Assembly (NCBI GenBank): GCA_028285405.1
Contig: JANQPH010000016.1
Location: 1 to 50,051, forward strand
Direction: 5' to 3'
Length of the DNA stretch: 50,051 nt
From: Thermoleophilia bacterium
GTDB taxonomy: Bacteria; Actinomycetota; Thermoleophilia; Miltoncostaeales; Miltoncostaeaceae
Both the position numbers and the translations under genes were made by a program. The notes under the pieces were generated by a model. The model did not search any database. It saw only the letters and a program-made list of their open reading frames with translations, and had not been told where the DNA came from. Of the stretch, positions 34,125-45,753 are shown piece after piece; the first letter of the stretch is position 1; each line of letters begins with the position of its first letter.

Positions 34125-35324
34125 TCAGACCACCGGCTCGGACGGCTCGTCGCCGGAGCGCCCGCGAGTGAGCCGAACGCCGCCCAGCCGGGTCCCGATC
34201 GGGACGATCCATCCGTACGAGCGGGCGAGGATCGGGCCGGCGAGCGCGAGGATCAGCACGTATGCGGCGGCCATGGGGCCGAGGTCCGACTCCGAGCCCG
34301 CGGCGACGCCGATGCCGGCGATGATGATCGAGAACTCGCCACGGGCGACCAGCGTCGCGGCGGTGCGGGCCCGACCCTGCGGGCCAACCCCCGCGCGCGA
34401 GGCCGCCCACCATCCGGTCGCCATCTTGGTGACCGCGGTGATGACCGCGAGCACGATCGCGACCGCGAGCACGCCGGGCAGGCTCGCGACGTCGATCCCC
34501 AGCCCGAAGAAGACGAAGAAGATGGCCGCGAACAGGTCTCGCAATGGGCTGAGCAGGATGCGCGCGCGCTCCGCGACCTCTCCGGAGAGCGCGACGCCGA
34601 CCAGGAAGGCGCCCACCGCCGCGGACACGCCCAGCTCCTCGGCGAACCCCGCGACGGCGAGGATCAGGCCGCCCGTCGCGAGCAGCACCGCCTCGTCCGA
34701 GCGATCGTCGATCGCCCGGCTGATCGCCCCCCCGAAGCGGAGGGCGATGACCAGCGCCGCCACGGCCGCGCCGACGGCGATCGCGAGCGATCCGACCGTG
34801 GACAGCACGGTTCCCCCGACGAGCAGGGCGGCGATCAGCGGTAGATAGACCGCCATGGCCAGGTCCTCGATCACCAGGATCGAGAGGATCGTCGGCGTCT
34901 CCCGGTTCCCGAGCCGGTCGAGGTCCGCGAGCAGCTTGGCGATGATGCCCGAGCTCGAGATGTAGGTGATGCCCCCGAGCAGGATCGCGGCGACCGGGTC
35001 CCACCCCAGCAGCAACCCGATCACCAGCCCCGGGGTGAAGTTCAGGACCAGGTCCATCGCGCCGGCCGGGATCCCGCGTTTGAGACCGGTGCCGAACTCG
35101 TCGCTCGTGTACTCGAGCCCGAGCATGAACAGCAGCAGGACCACGCCGATGTTCGAGCCGAGTTCGATCGTGCCCTCGCTGAGCTCGAACGGGCCGATGG
35201 TTCCGACCACGAGCCCCGCGACGAGGTAGAACGGGATCGGCGAGATCCCGGTTCGCCGAGCGATCCTGACCAGCGCCGACAGGACGAGCCCGGCGATGCC
35301 GAGGACGATGATGACGACGGCCAC
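34125..35324 (-). CDS. khtU: CPA2 cation/proton antiporter, KhtU-like
   Basis: A 399-aa membrane antiporter with about twelve spans. Conserved pieces: RTGISPIPFYLVAGLVVGTI, IGVVLLLFMLGLEYTSDEF, YISSSGIIAKLLADL, SILVIEDLAMAVYLPLI (the ion-site Asp) and FFVFFGLGIDVASLPG. It lacks a C-terminal RCK/TrkA-N domain. The regulatory TrkA-C domain is instead in the separate gene upstream (89-base gap), the layout of Bacillus KhtTU K+/H+ antiporters. Start GTG at 35324; the frame is open a little upstream, so the N-terminus may be slightly longer. Confidence 0.88.
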   Translation of the reverse strand: MAVVIIVLGIAGLVLSALVRIARRTGISPIPFYLVAGLVVGTIGPFELSEGTIELGSNIGVVLLLFMLGLEYTSDEFGTGLKRGIPAGAMDLVLNFTPGLVIGLLLGWDPVAAILLGGITYISSSGIIAKLLADLDRLGNRETPTILSILVIEDLAMAVYLPLIAALLVGGTVLSTVGSLAIAVGAAVAALVIALRFGGAISRAIDDRSDEAVLLATGGLILAVAGFAEELGVSAAVGAFLVGVALSGEVAERARILLSPLRDLFAAIFFVFFGLGIDVASLPGVLAVAIVLAVITAVTKMATGWWAASRAGVGPQGRARTAATLVARGEFSIIIAGIGVAAGSESDLGPMAAAYVLILALAGPILARSYGWIVPIGTRLGGVRLTRGRSGDEPSEPVV

Positions 35325-35413
35325 ATCCCCCGCACCGGCGGCGATCTGTGGCTCGACGTCAGCGAGCGCTGTCAGCCTGAAGCCGCCCTCACTCGGCTCC
35401 AGCGGATCGATGG

Positions 35414-35896
35414 CTATCGGGCTTGGAGGAGGTCGAAGAGCTTTCGGACACCTTCGTTGGTGCCCACCGCCACGGCCGTGTCGCCATCGACGAGGACGAA
35501 CTCCTCAGGAGGCGACTGGATGGTCTCCTCGCCCCGGATCACGGCGACCACCGACGCGCCGAGGCTTCGGTTGACGCCCATGTCGCGGAGCGTTCGACCG
35601 GCACACGCCGACGTGCCGTCGACCGGGACCCAGTCGATCGCGAGTCCCTGGATGGACTGCAGGTGGGTCAGCTCCTCGGCGACATGGGAGACGCCGAGGA
35701 GGTCGGCGAGCGTGCGGACATCGTCTTCCTCGAGCCGCACCACCCGGCCGCACTGGTCGGGGTCCTCCCGGTCGTAGATCAGCAGGTCTCGATGGCCGGT
35801 TCGGTGTGCGATGAGCCCGATGCGCTCGTTGCCGCGCGTCGTGAAGTCCATCCGAACACCGACACCCGGCAGGGGTGTCTCTGTGACGTCGCTCAT
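35414..35896 (-). CDS. khtT: KhtT-like TrkA-C regulatory subunit
   Basis: A 160-aa soluble protein. ATG at 35896 gives MSDVTETPLPGVGVRMDFTT, the usual KhtT beginning. The N-terminal part (GLIAHRTGHRDLLIYDREDP) resembles the family's N-domain, and residues 85-160 form a TrkA-C (RCK-C) domain (IDWVPVDGTSACAGRTLRDM, SVVAVIRGEE, LVDGDTAVAVGTNEGVRKLF). KhtT homologues gate KhtU and can bind cyclic di-AMP. Same transcript as the antiporter gene. Confidence 0.88.
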   Translation of the reverse strand: MSDVTETPLPGVGVRMDFTTRGNERIGLIAHRTGHRDLLIYDREDPDQCGRVVRLEEDDVRTLADLLGVSHVAEELTHLQSIQGLAIDWVPVDGTSACAGRTLRDMGVNRSLGASVVAVIRGEETIQSPPEEFVLVDGDTAVAVGTNEGVRKLFDLLQAR

Positions 35897-35960
35897 TCTT
35901 GTGATTGTCCCACTCCGCGCCGGCTGGCGCCCCACCCCGGTGGCGGCCGAGCGGTCGAGT

Positions 35961-36548
35961 CTAGGAGCGCACCTCGGCCGCGTTCCACGCCACGAGCCCG
36001 GGCACGTCGTGCTCCCAGCCGAGGACGCTGAGCGTCGCCGTCGACAGCTGCAGGCGACGCCCTTCGACCGCCGGCAGCTCGCACCAGCGCGCGGCCAGGA
36101 TGCGCAGCGAGTGGCCGTGGCCTACGAGGGCGACCGGCCCGTTCACCTCACGCGCCCGCTCGATCACGCGGTCCACCCGATCGCCGACCTGATCCGGGGT
36201 CTCGCCGTTCGGGATCGGCCCCTTCCAGACGGTCCACCCGGGATGGGTCTTCTGGATCTCGGCCGTCGTGATCCCCTCGTAGTCGCCGTAGTTCCACTCG
36301 AGCAGGTCGTCGTCCACCGTCGCCTGATCCGCGAGCCCGACGAGCTCGGCCGTCTCCCTCGCCCGGAGCAGCGGGCTGCGCAGGACCAGCGCGAACGACT
36401 GGCCCGCGATCAGCTCGCCGGTCCGGCGGGCCTGGTCACGTCCGTTCTCGGTGAGGGGGATGTCCGTGATCCCGGTGTGCTGCCCGGAGAGGCTCCATTC
36501 GGTCTCGCCGTGCCTGATCAGCGTGACCCGGTTCTCGTGGAGCGCCAT
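35961..36548 (-). CDS. Histidine phosphatase (phosphoglycerate mutase-like)
   Basis: A 195-aa branch-1 histidine phosphatase. ATG at 36548 follows GAGGAGGT. The catalytic motif is LIRHGETEWS (His13), the second histidine is His144 (VGHGHS), and the acid is in LLEWNYGDYEG. It ends with a short conserved tail. Length suits a small GpmB/CobC-like phosphatase; the substrate is not evident. Minus-strand group with the UbiE-like and CnoX-like genes (55 bases downstream of the former). Confidence 0.9.
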   Translation of the reverse strand: MALHENRVTLIRHGETEWSLSGQHTGITDIPLTENGRDQARRTGELIAGQSFALVLRSPLLRARETAELVGLADQATVDDDLLEWNYGDYEGITTAEIQKTHPGWTVWKGPIPNGETPDQVGDRVDRVIERAREVNGPVALVGHGHSLRILAARWCELPAVEGRRLQLSTATLSVLGWEHDVPGLVAWNAAEVRS

Positions 36549-36603
36549 CTCGTACCTCCTCGTCGGACGAGCCGAGGCTAGCCGCGCGACCGGAATCGCG
36601 TGG

Positions 36604-37359
36604 TCACACGGCACCCCGACGGCCCGAGATGATCACCGCCGCCCCGAACGTCGGGCGAATCGCCCGCACGTCGACGAGCCCCGCGGCCGAGTGGAGGCGC
36701 AGGAGCTCTCCGAGCGGGTACCGATCCCAGAAGTCGGGGATGCTCCTGGCGAGGAAGCGACCGGCCTCGAGCCAGGGTCGGCCCCCGACCGCCAGCCCGA
36801 GCGCAGGCATGCCCAGATTCGTGTGCGCCCGCCACACGCCGCGAGCGAGCCCCCACGGCGGGACACCGAACTCGAGGCTGGCGAACGGCGCCCCTGGCCG
36901 CAGCACGCGAACCAGCTCGCCGAGCACGGCCGCAGGATCGTCGACGTACCGCAGGAGGTAGGTGACGGTCAGCGCGTCGAATCGGGCATCCTCGAACGGC
37001 AGCCGCTCGGCCTCGGCCCTCACCAGCTCGACACGCTCACTCAGGCCGCGCTCGGCGAGCCGGCCGCGCGCGTGGGCGAGCATCTGCGCGCTCTGGTCGA
37101 CCCCGACCACCCGGCAGCTGTACCGGGCCGCCATCCCGGACGCGACGGCACCCGTCCCGGTCGCGACGTCGATCGTCTCGGCGCCCGGCTGGACGGGCGC
37201 CAGGCCGACGAGGATCCGGCGCCAGCGGGGGTCCTGGCCGAAGCTCAGGATGGCGCCGCGCCGCTCGTAGCCGTCGGCGATGCCAGCAAACAGCTCCGGC
37301 GCCGCCGCCTTGCCCCCACTTCGGCCGGGCAGCGCCTCCTCGCCCGCGCTCACGGACAC
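36604..37359 (-). CDS. UbiE/MenG-like methyltransferase
   Basis: A 251-aa SAM methyltransferase. GTG at 37359. LFAGIADGYERRGAILSFGQ with DPRWRRILV, IDVATGTGAVASGMAARYS (motif I), VVGVDQSAQMLAHARGRLA and LTVTYLLRYVDDPAAVLGEL with VLRPGAPFASLEFGVPP closely follow the ubiquinone/menaquinone C-methyltransferase family. Demethylmenaquinone is the likely substrate in a menaquinone-using actinobacterium and would link to quinol oxidation by cytochrome bd, but other small-molecule roles are possible. Confidence 0.8.
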   Translation of the reverse strand: MSVSAGEEALPGRSGGKAAAPELFAGIADGYERRGAILSFGQDPRWRRILVGLAPVQPGAETIDVATGTGAVASGMAARYSCRVVGVDQSAQMLAHARGRLAERGLSERVELVRAEAERLPFEDARFDALTVTYLLRYVDDPAAVLGELVRVLRPGAPFASLEFGVPPWGLARGVWRAHTNLGMPALGLAVGGRPWLEAGRFLARSIPDFWDRYPLGELLRLHSAAGLVDVRAIRPTFGAAVIISGRRGAV

Positions 37360-37377
37360 GCCGAGCTCGCCGCGCCG

Positions 37378-38163
37378 CTAGTAGAGCGCTTGCGCCAGCC
37401 GGCGCCGGAACCGTGCCGTCAGCGGGTGATGGTCACCGAGATCTCCGAAGATCCCGACCATCAGCGCCCGGACGCGCTCCTTCAGCTCCGGGTCACCGAC
37501 CCGAACGGCATCGACGAGGTGTCCGAGGGCCTGCTCGGTCTGGCCGCGATCGAGTGCCGCAAGACCGGCGGCAACGTCGGGCTGGTCCTCCCCTGCCAGC
37601 TCGAGCCGAGCGAGCAATCCCGCCGCGACGGGGTCGAACGCAACCGGCTCGAGGATCTCGCCGATCTCGGGCTGGCGATCCTCGTCGAGCAGAAGTCGGG
37701 CCAACGCGATCCGCGCGCCGGTGTGCGAGGGCTCGCGGATGAGGGCCTCGCGCAGCGACGCCTCGTCTCCTTCGGCGACGAGCCGGTCCGCCTGGCTCGG
37801 CAGGAGCTGCCCGAGGAACCGCTCGATCGACGCCGGCGGCTGGGCGCCGACGAACTCGGCGACGTCCTCGCCGTCCCGAAACCCCTTGACGAGCGGGATG
37901 CTCATCACCCGGTAACGCTGGGCGAGGCCCGGATTGGCGTCGATGTCGACCTTCGCGAGGACGACCTCCCCCTCCCGCCGCGCGACGGCCGCCTCGAGCG
38001 CGGGAGCCAGCTGCCGGCACGGTGCGCACCAGGCGGCCCAGAAGTCCACCACGACCGGCACCTCGTGAGAGCGCTGGAGCACTTCCTGCTCGAAGCTGGC
38101 CTCGGTGACGTCCACCTCGCCTCCCGGCGAACTCGTTGGTCTCGGGCTCTTCGGGCAGGCCAT
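37378..38163 (-). CDS. Thioredoxin-TPR protein, CnoX (YbbN)-like
   Basis: A 261-aa protein. Thioredoxin domain (about 18-122) with active site Cys46-Ala-Pro-Cys49 (FWAAWCAPCRQLAPALEAAV) and the cis-proline loop MSIPLVKGFRDGE. The C-terminal half is helical and TPR-like (LLPSQADRLVAEGDEASLRE, ARIALARLLLDEDRQPEIGE, ERVRALMVGIFGDLG). This matches CnoX/YbbN, a redox co-chaperone. Escherichia coli YbbN lacks the second cysteine (SxxC), while this one has a complete CxxC and could be an active oxidoreductase. Starts the three-gene minus-strand unit. Confidence 0.88.
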   Translation of the reverse strand: MACPKSPRPTSSPGGEVDVTEASFEQEVLQRSHEVPVVVDFWAAWCAPCRQLAPALEAAVARREGEVVLAKVDIDANPGLAQRYRVMSIPLVKGFRDGEDVAEFVGAQPPASIERFLGQLLPSQADRLVAEGDEASLREALIREPSHTGARIALARLLLDEDRQPEIGEILEPVAFDPVAAGLLARLELAGEDQPDVAAGLAALDRGQTEQALGHLVDAVRVGDPELKERVRALMVGIFGDLGDHHPLTARFRRRLAQALY

Positions 38164-38259
38164 GCCCGCCCTCGTTCGAGGGTAGCGGCTCGTGGGCTCG
38201 CTACGCAGGTCGATCGTGGTCCTCGAGCTGCCCGCGCGCCAACCGCACGGGCGCCGCGC

Positions 38260-38505
38260 TCAGGCCGCGGCGGCCTCCTCGTCCTCGAGCACCAGCGGTG
38301 GCTTGCAGTGCGGGCACGGCGCCCAGTGCTTCGAGAGGTACCGCCAGGGCCCGCGAATCACGCTCCTCACGTCGCTCTGCTCCCGGCGGGGGGCGAGCGG
38401 ACAGTCGATCACGTGGTATCGACCCCAGGTTCCATCGGTGTGCCGCGCCACGACGCCCCGCTCTCTGGCCGCGTCGGCCCGGCGGGGTGGCGATGTGGTC
38501 GCCAT
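38260..38505 (-). CDS. Small CxxC protein of unknown function
   Basis: An 81-aa protein with ATG at 38505 and a strong GAGGAGG site. Basic N-terminus, then YHVIDCPLAPRREQSDVRSV, an RGPWRYLSKHWAPCPHCKPP segment with a CPHC knuckle, and an acidic Ala-rich tail. One further cysteine (DCPLA) lies upstream, so a complete zinc site would need a fourth ligand such as His. A possible promoter with TTGACC (38599-38594, minus strand) lies about 90 bases upstream. Not recognised as any named family. Confidence 0.65.
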   Translation of the reverse strand: MATTSPPRRADAARERGVVARHTDGTWGRYHVIDCPLAPRREQSDVRSVIRGPWRYLSKHWAPCPHCKPPLVLEDEEAAAA

Positions 38506-38711
38506 CGAAATCTTCCTCCTCGAGCGGCGCGCGTCATCGGTGTCGCGCGCTTGCGCTCGTCGTCTCGTGTTCGTTTTCGTCTGCTTTTCACTCGGTCAAT
38601 TCGACGGTAGCGCGGAGGAGGCCTGCCCGTTGAAGCATCCTGTCGCAAGGAATCTCGCCCGACCGGACGGGGCCACAGAACCGTCGGAATGCGTCCACTA
38701 GGGTCCTGGCG

Positions 38712-40397
38712 ATGGCCGAATCCGAGTACGTGTTCACGATGTACAAGCTCACCAAGGTCCACCCCCCGGACAAGGTGGTGCTCAAAGACGTCTCCCTCTC
38801 GTTCCTGCCCGGCGCCAAGATCGGCGTCCTCGGTGCGAATGGCTCGGGAAAGAGCAGCCTGTTGCGCGTCATGGCCGGCGAGGACACCGCGATCCAGGGC
38901 GACGCCCAGCTCGCCCCCGGCGCCACGGTCGGGCTGCTACCCCAGGAGCCGGTGCTCGATCCGAGCAAGGACGTACGGGGGAACGTCGAGGAAGGGGTCG
39001 CGCGATCGAAGGCGCTGCTCGATCGGTTCGCGCAGATCGGGGCCCGCCTCGGAGAGGACCTCGACGCGGACGAGATGACGAGCCTGCTCGAGGAGTACCA
39101 GGAGGTTCAGGAGGCGATCGAGCGCGCGAACGCCTGGGACCTCGACAAGACGCTCGAGGTCGCGATGGACGCGCTCCGGGTGCCGCCGGGCGACGCCGAC
39201 GTGGCGACCCTCTCGGGTGGCGAGCGGCGCCGGGTGGCGCTGTGCCGGCTGCTGCTGTCGGCCCCCGACCTGCTCCTGCTGGACGAGCCGACGAACCACC
39301 TGGACGCCGAGTCGGTCGGGTGGCTGGAGCGGTTCCTCGAGGAGTACGCGGGCACCGTCGTCGCGGTGACCCACGATCGCTACTTCCTCGACAACGTCGC
39401 CGAGTGGATCCTCGAGCTCGACCGCGGCAAGGGGATCCCGTACAAGGGCAACTACTCGGGCTGGCTGGAGCAGAAGGGGCAGCGGCTGGCCCAGGAGGAG
39501 CGCGAGGAGTCGGCGCGCCAGCGCGCCCTGGCGCGCGAGCTCGAATGGGTCAGGAGCTCACCCAAGGCCCGCCATGCCAAGAACCGGGCGCGCCTGTCCC
39601 GCTTCGAGGAGCTGCGCGACCAGCAGCAAGAGGAGCAGATTCGCCGCGCCGAGATCCGGATCCCTGATGCGCCCCTGCTCGGAGACCTGGTCCTCGAGGC
39701 CAACGACCTGACCAAGGGCTACGGAGACCGGCTCCTGTTCGACGACCTCTCGTTCTCGCTTCCCCGCGGCGGCATCGTCGGCGTGATCGGCCCCAACGGC
39801 GCCGGCAAGACCACCCTGTTTCGACTGATCGCCGGTGAGGAGTCGCCCGACGGCGGCGAGCTGCGCGTCGGCGATCGCGTGCAGCTGGCCTACGTCGATC
39901 AGTCGCGTGAGGCGCTCGACCCCGAGGCCACGGTCTGGGAGGAGATCTCGGGCAAGCAGGACGTGATCGTGCTCGGCGGCAAGGACGAGGTGAACTCGCG
40001 GGCATATGCCGCGTCGTTCAACTTCCGTGGCGGCGACCAGCAGAAGAAGGTCGGCTCGCTCTCGGGCGGCGAGCGCAATCGGGTCCACCTCGCGAAGCTC
40101 CTGGCCAAGGGCGGCAACCTGATGCTGCTCGACGAGCCCAGCAACGACCTCGACGTGGACACGCTGCGCGCGCTCGAGGAGGCGCTCACCAACTTCGGCG
40201 GCTCGGCCATGATCACCAGCCACGATCGCTGGTTCCTGGACCGCCTCGCGACCCACATCCTGTCGTTCGAGGGCGACAGCCGGGCCCGGTGGTTCGAGGG
40301 CACCTACGAGGAGTACGAGGAGCATCGGCGCAGCACGCTCGGGGACGATGCGCGGCCCACGAGGATCACCTACAGGCGGCTCACGGCGCCGTCCTGA
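38712..40397 (+). CDS. ettA: ABC-F translation factor EttA
   Basis: A 561-aa cytosolic protein with two ABC ATPase domains and no membrane part. Domain 1 has [26 protein letters not shown] and [16 protein letters not shown]. Domain 2 has [26 protein letters not shown] and [16 protein letters not shown]. Between them is the charged P-site tRNA-interaction linker ([20 protein letters not shown]). The EttA-type start ([20 protein letters not shown]) is diagnostic. It controls the first elongation step according to the ATP/ADP ratio. Ribosome site weak. Confidence 0.95.
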   Translation: MAESEYVFTMYKLTKVHPPDKVVLKDVSLSFLPGAKIGVLGANGSGKSSLLRVMAGEDTAIQGDAQLAPGATVGLLPQEPVLDPSKDVRGNVEEGVARSKALLDRFAQIGARLGEDLDADEMTSLLEEYQEVQEAIERANAWDLDKTLEVAMDALRVPPGDADVATLSGGERRRVALCRLLLSAPDLLLLDEPTNHLDAESVGWLERFLEEYAGTVVAVTHDRYFLDNVAEWILELDRGKGIPYKGNYSGWLEQKGQRLAQEEREESARQRALARELEWVRSSPKARHAKNRARLSRFEELRDQQQEEQIRRAEIRIPDAPLLGDLVLEANDLTKGYGDRLLFDDLSFSLPRGGIVGVIGPNGAGKTTLFRLIAGEESPDGGELRVGDRVQLAYVDQSREALDPEATVWEEISGKQDVIVLGGKDEVNSRAYAASFNFRGGDQQKKVGSLSGGERNRVHLAKLLAKGGNLMLLDEPSNDLDVDTLRALEEALTNFGGSAMITSHDRWFLDRLATHILSFEGDSRARWFEGTYEEYEEHRRSTLGDDARPTRITYRRLTAPS

Positions 40398-40401
40398 GCG
40401 G

Positions 40402-40422
40402 GGGCTCACTCCCGAGGAGCCC
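40402..40422 (+). terminator. Hairpin after ettA
   Basis: GGGCTC (40402-40407) and GAGCCC (40417-40422) pair around a 9-base loop, 4 bases after the ettA stop. There is no T-run, so only a candidate. Confidence 0.4.
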
Positions 40423-40508
40423 ACAACAGTGTGTTCGTTCCGTACTGATCTCGGGAGGATGTGACGCACGGGCTTGGTGGCTGGCGCAAACGCGCCACGA
40501 TTGACCCG

Positions 40509-41225
40509 ATGCGCACCTCCGCCCTCCTCACCGCGGCCCTCGCCGTGCCGCTGCTGGGGCTCGGGATCGCCGCGCCCGCGGCCACCCCGCAGAGCGACCC
40601 ACCCCTCACCACGACCAACGGCGGCGAGCGGGTCATCACCTTCGTGACGCCCAAGCGACACAACAGCCTGGTCGTGTTCGCGCGTCCCCAGCTGTCGATC
40701 CGGCTCGCGCCCGGAGCGAGCGACCTGCGGATCTGGCTGAACGGCCAGCTCGTCACGAGCGAGTTCACCAGAAGCGGGAACCGCTACTCGGCTCGGATCG
40801 GAAGCGACGAGGGCCTTCGGGTCGGGCGCAACACGCTCAGCGTCGGGGCCGACAACGCCCAGGGGCAGCGAAAGAGCGCGACGCGCATCTTCCGCGCGGT
40901 CCGCCAGGACAAGAACGGTGTCCTCGTCGCCCGGCCCACCCAGGGCCAGCGGATCACCCAGGCCCCCTTCCCGGCGGTCATCCGGACGCGCGCGAACCTG
41001 TCCGAGTTTCGCGTCTGGCTCAACAAGCGCGAGGTCACCGGCCTTTTCGGCCCTGCGACGCCGGCTCGGGCCGACGGGTACGTCGTCCGACGCGCCCGGA
41101 TCCCGGCCGACCGAGGGCTGCGCCCGGGCGGGAACGTGCTGAAGGTCCGCGAGGTCACCGACGACTATCGCCACCAGACCGTGTTTCGGATCTTCCAGGC
41201 CGCTCCGGCCGTCACCGCCGGCTGA
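40509..41225 (+). CDS. Secreted protein with a duplicated beta-type domain
   Basis: A 238-aa protein. The ATG at 40509 gives a clean signal peptide (MRTSALLTAALAVPLLGLGI, then AAPAATPQS); a GTG at 40461 has GGAGG only 2 bases away and would add 16 residues. The mature part holds two copies of one domain: SIRLAPGASDLRIWLNGQLV...GLRVGRNTLSVGADN...TRIFRA and VIRTRANLSEFRVWLNKREV...GLRPGGNVLKVREVT...FRIFQA. They look like immunoglobulin-like folds; such domains sit at the front of some secreted hydrolases, but here no catalytic domain follows. Function unknown. Confidence 0.75.
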   Translation: MRTSALLTAALAVPLLGLGIAAPAATPQSDPPLTTTNGGERVITFVTPKRHNSLVVFARPQLSIRLAPGASDLRIWLNGQLVTSEFTRSGNRYSARIGSDEGLRVGRNTLSVGADNAQGQRKSATRIFRAVRQDKNGVLVARPTQGQRITQAPFPAVIRTRANLSEFRVWLNKREVTGLFGPATPARADGYVVRRARIPADRGLRPGGNVLKVREVTDDYRHQTVFRIFQAAPAVTAG

Positions 41226-41289
41226 GCCCGGTCCGACTCCGGCACTCCGGTAGCCTGGAGCGCCAGGTCCCCGACAGCATGGAGTGGAT

Positions 41290-43982
<2,693 letters not shown>

Positions 43983-43986
<4 letters not shown>

Positions 43987-44492
43987 CCGTTCGCAGGAGA
44001 GCCGAGGCGCGCCGCATAGCGAGCGTTCAGCGCCTCCCAGCCGGGTGGGGGAGCCCCGTCGTCGCCGCTGAACTGCGCGCGCGCTAGGGGCTCTCCGGCC
44101 AGTTGGGCCTCCAGTGCGCCGAGGCACAGATGCCACCCGGCGGCGTCTCGAGCGGACGTGCCCGGATCCTCGAACACGTGGGTGAGAACGAGACGGCACC
44201 CGCCGTCCTGCTCGGCGAGCTCCCACCGCAAGACGCCGTTGTCCCACGCATGCACGAGCAGATGAGGGGGGTCCAGCTCGATCGCATCGACATCCGCCAT
44301 CGAGGGCCCCTCACCGGTGAACGCCAACCGCCGGCCGTCGAGTCGGTAGGGGGTCGGATGCCACGCGCGCAGCTGGTCGGTCTCCGTCAGCGCCCGCCAC
44401 ACGCGCTCGATCGGAGCCGCGAGGATCCGCTCGAAGCGAAGCGCCGGGCGCCCCTCGTACTGGATGAGCTCACCGTCGAGTTCGTCGCTCAC
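43983..44492 (-). CDS. AHSA1-type SRPBCC protein
   Basis: A 169-aa START-like protein. GTG at 44492 follows GGAGGAACGAGC and overlaps the upstream regulator stop as GTGA. PALRFERILAAPIERVWRAL, TDQLRAWHPTPYRLDGRRLA, then LLVHAWDNGVLRWELAEQDG and LVLTHVFEDPGTSARDAAGW fit the Activator-of-Hsp90-homologue-1 family. Such genes commonly pair with an ArsR-type repressor, as here. Ligand unknown. Confidence 0.88.
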
Positions 44493-44800
44493 GCTCGTTC
44501 CTCCGTTTCGTCGAGGTGCCGTTCCAGCCGCGCGAGGCTCCCCGCCCACAGTGGGCGGTAGGGCGAGATCCACTCGTCCACCTCGCGCAGCGGCGCTGGC
44601 CGAAGGCCGTACAGGCGTCGCTGCGCATCCGGCCGGACCCGCACCATCCCGGCGTCGCGCAGTACACGGAGGTGCCGCGAGATCCCGGGCTGACTCATAC
44701 CCAGGCGCTCGACCAAGGCCCCGACGGACCACTCGCCCTCGGCGAGCAACTCGACCAGGCGGCGTCGGGTCGGCTCGGCCAGTACTTCGAATGTATCCAT
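44489..44800 (-). CDS. ArsR-type transcriptional regulator (no metal site)
   Basis: A 103-aa winged-helix protein: MDTFEVLAEPTRRRLVELLA, GEWSVGALVERLGMSQPGIS, RHLRVLRDAGMVRVRPDAQR. No cysteine is present, so it is not a metal sensor; this subgroup typically controls its AHSA1-type neighbour. The promoter predicted at 44810-44838 places transcription start only a few bases before the ATG, so the mRNA may be leaderless. Confidence 0.9.
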   Translation of the reverse strand: MDTFEVLAEPTRRRLVELLAEGEWSVGALVERLGMSQPGISRHLRVLRDAGMVRVRPDAQRRLYGLRPAPLREVDEWISPYRPLWAGSLARLERHLDETEERA

Positions 44801-44809
44801 CCCGATGCA

Positions 44810-44838
44810 CTTATATACGTGCTGAGCAATCGACACAA
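44810..44838 (-). promoter_or_regulatory. Sigma-70-type promoter of the ArsR/AHSA1 pair
   Basis: On the minus strand TTGTGT (44838-44833), a 17-base spacer, then TATAAG (44815-44810, inside TATATAAG). Only 9 bases separate the -10 box from the ATG. This is the most A/T-rich spot in the neighbourhood. Confidence 0.6.
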
Positions 44839-44904
44839 CGGCGGCGGCGATGTGACACCAGGGGTCGTCGGCGGCAACAGTCCGGCGCGCTGTGCCCTTC
44901 TTGC

Positions 44905-45753
44905 CTAGTCGAACCCGCCAGTGTCGACCTCGACGCCGGCGGCCAGCAATCCCGCCGCGACGAGTGGGATCAGGATCGGCTGGTGGACCAGATAGATCGG
45001 CAGCGAGTGGCGCCCCGCCAAACCGGCGGCGATCCCGTGCCGTGGCGGCGTCCGTAGCCAGCCGGTGAGCGGCCCGCGCGCACCCCGCGGGTAGAGCAGC
45101 GCCCCGACGGCGAGGCCGATCAGGACCGGCCCGATCCAGGGAAGCAGCGGGTAGTAGTCGACCCCCGCCGACCCGGACTCCGGGCGCAGCCCGAGCCAGA
45201 GCAGCCACGACGTGCCGACCTCGACGCTCCGAAGCTCGAGGCCGCCGACGATGGCGGCGATTCCGAGCAGCGCCACCCAGGGACCGAGCCGCCAGAGCAG
45301 CGGAGCGATCAGCATCGACACGCCGATGCAGTGCAGGATCCCGAACCGGACGTAGTCCTCGCTGCCGAGCGCGACGAAGGTGACCAGGCTGACCAGCAGC
45401 GCGGCGCCGATCACCGTGGCCGCCCGCCGCGCATGGCGCCGGTACGCGGCACGCCACGTCGCCCCACGGGCCTCCGAGCGCCCCTGCGAGATCGCCAGGC
45501 TGACCCCCACGATGAAGAGGAAGGACGATCCGGTCGCGACCTGGAGCGCGCGCCAGCCGCCCGTGAACGGATCGATCGGCAGCTGGGGAGCGAGAAAGTC
45601 GATGTCCCAGGCGACGTGGTAGACGACCATCATCACGATGGCCACCGTGCGGGCGACGTCGACCTCCCACAACCGGCTGGTGCCGGCGATCGGTCCGGGA
45701 CGCTCGTCGGCTGCCGGCGCGTCGGCGCGCAGAGCCGCCGCGTCTGACCTCAC
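44905..45753 (-). CDS. DUF1624/HGSNAT-like membrane acyltransferase
   Basis: A 282-aa protein with about seven or eight membrane spans. LWEVDVARTVAIVMMVVYHV with the conserved histidine, TGSSFLFIVGVSLAISQGR, RFGILHCIGVSMLIAPLLW and LPIYLVHQPILIPLVAAGLL are typical of the heparan-alpha-glucosaminide N-acetyltransferase catalytic-like family. These enzymes pass acetyl groups across the membrane to sugars; the acceptor here is unknown. GTG at 45753 overlaps the inositol-monophosphatase stop (GTGA), so it is the second gene of that transcript. Confidence 0.82.
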   Translation of the reverse strand: MRSDAAALRADAPAADERPGPIAGTSRLWEVDVARTVAIVMMVVYHVAWDIDFLAPQLPIDPFTGGWRALQVATGSSFLFIVGVSLAISQGRSEARGATWRAAYRRHARRAATVIGAALLVSLVTFVALGSEDYVRFGILHCIGVSMLIAPLLWRLGPWVALLGIAAIVGGLELRSVEVGTSWLLWLGLRPESGSAGVDYYPLLPWIGPVLIGLAVGALLYPRGARGPLTGWLRTPPRHGIAAGLAGRHSLPIYLVHQPILIPLVAAGLLAAGVEVDTGGFD

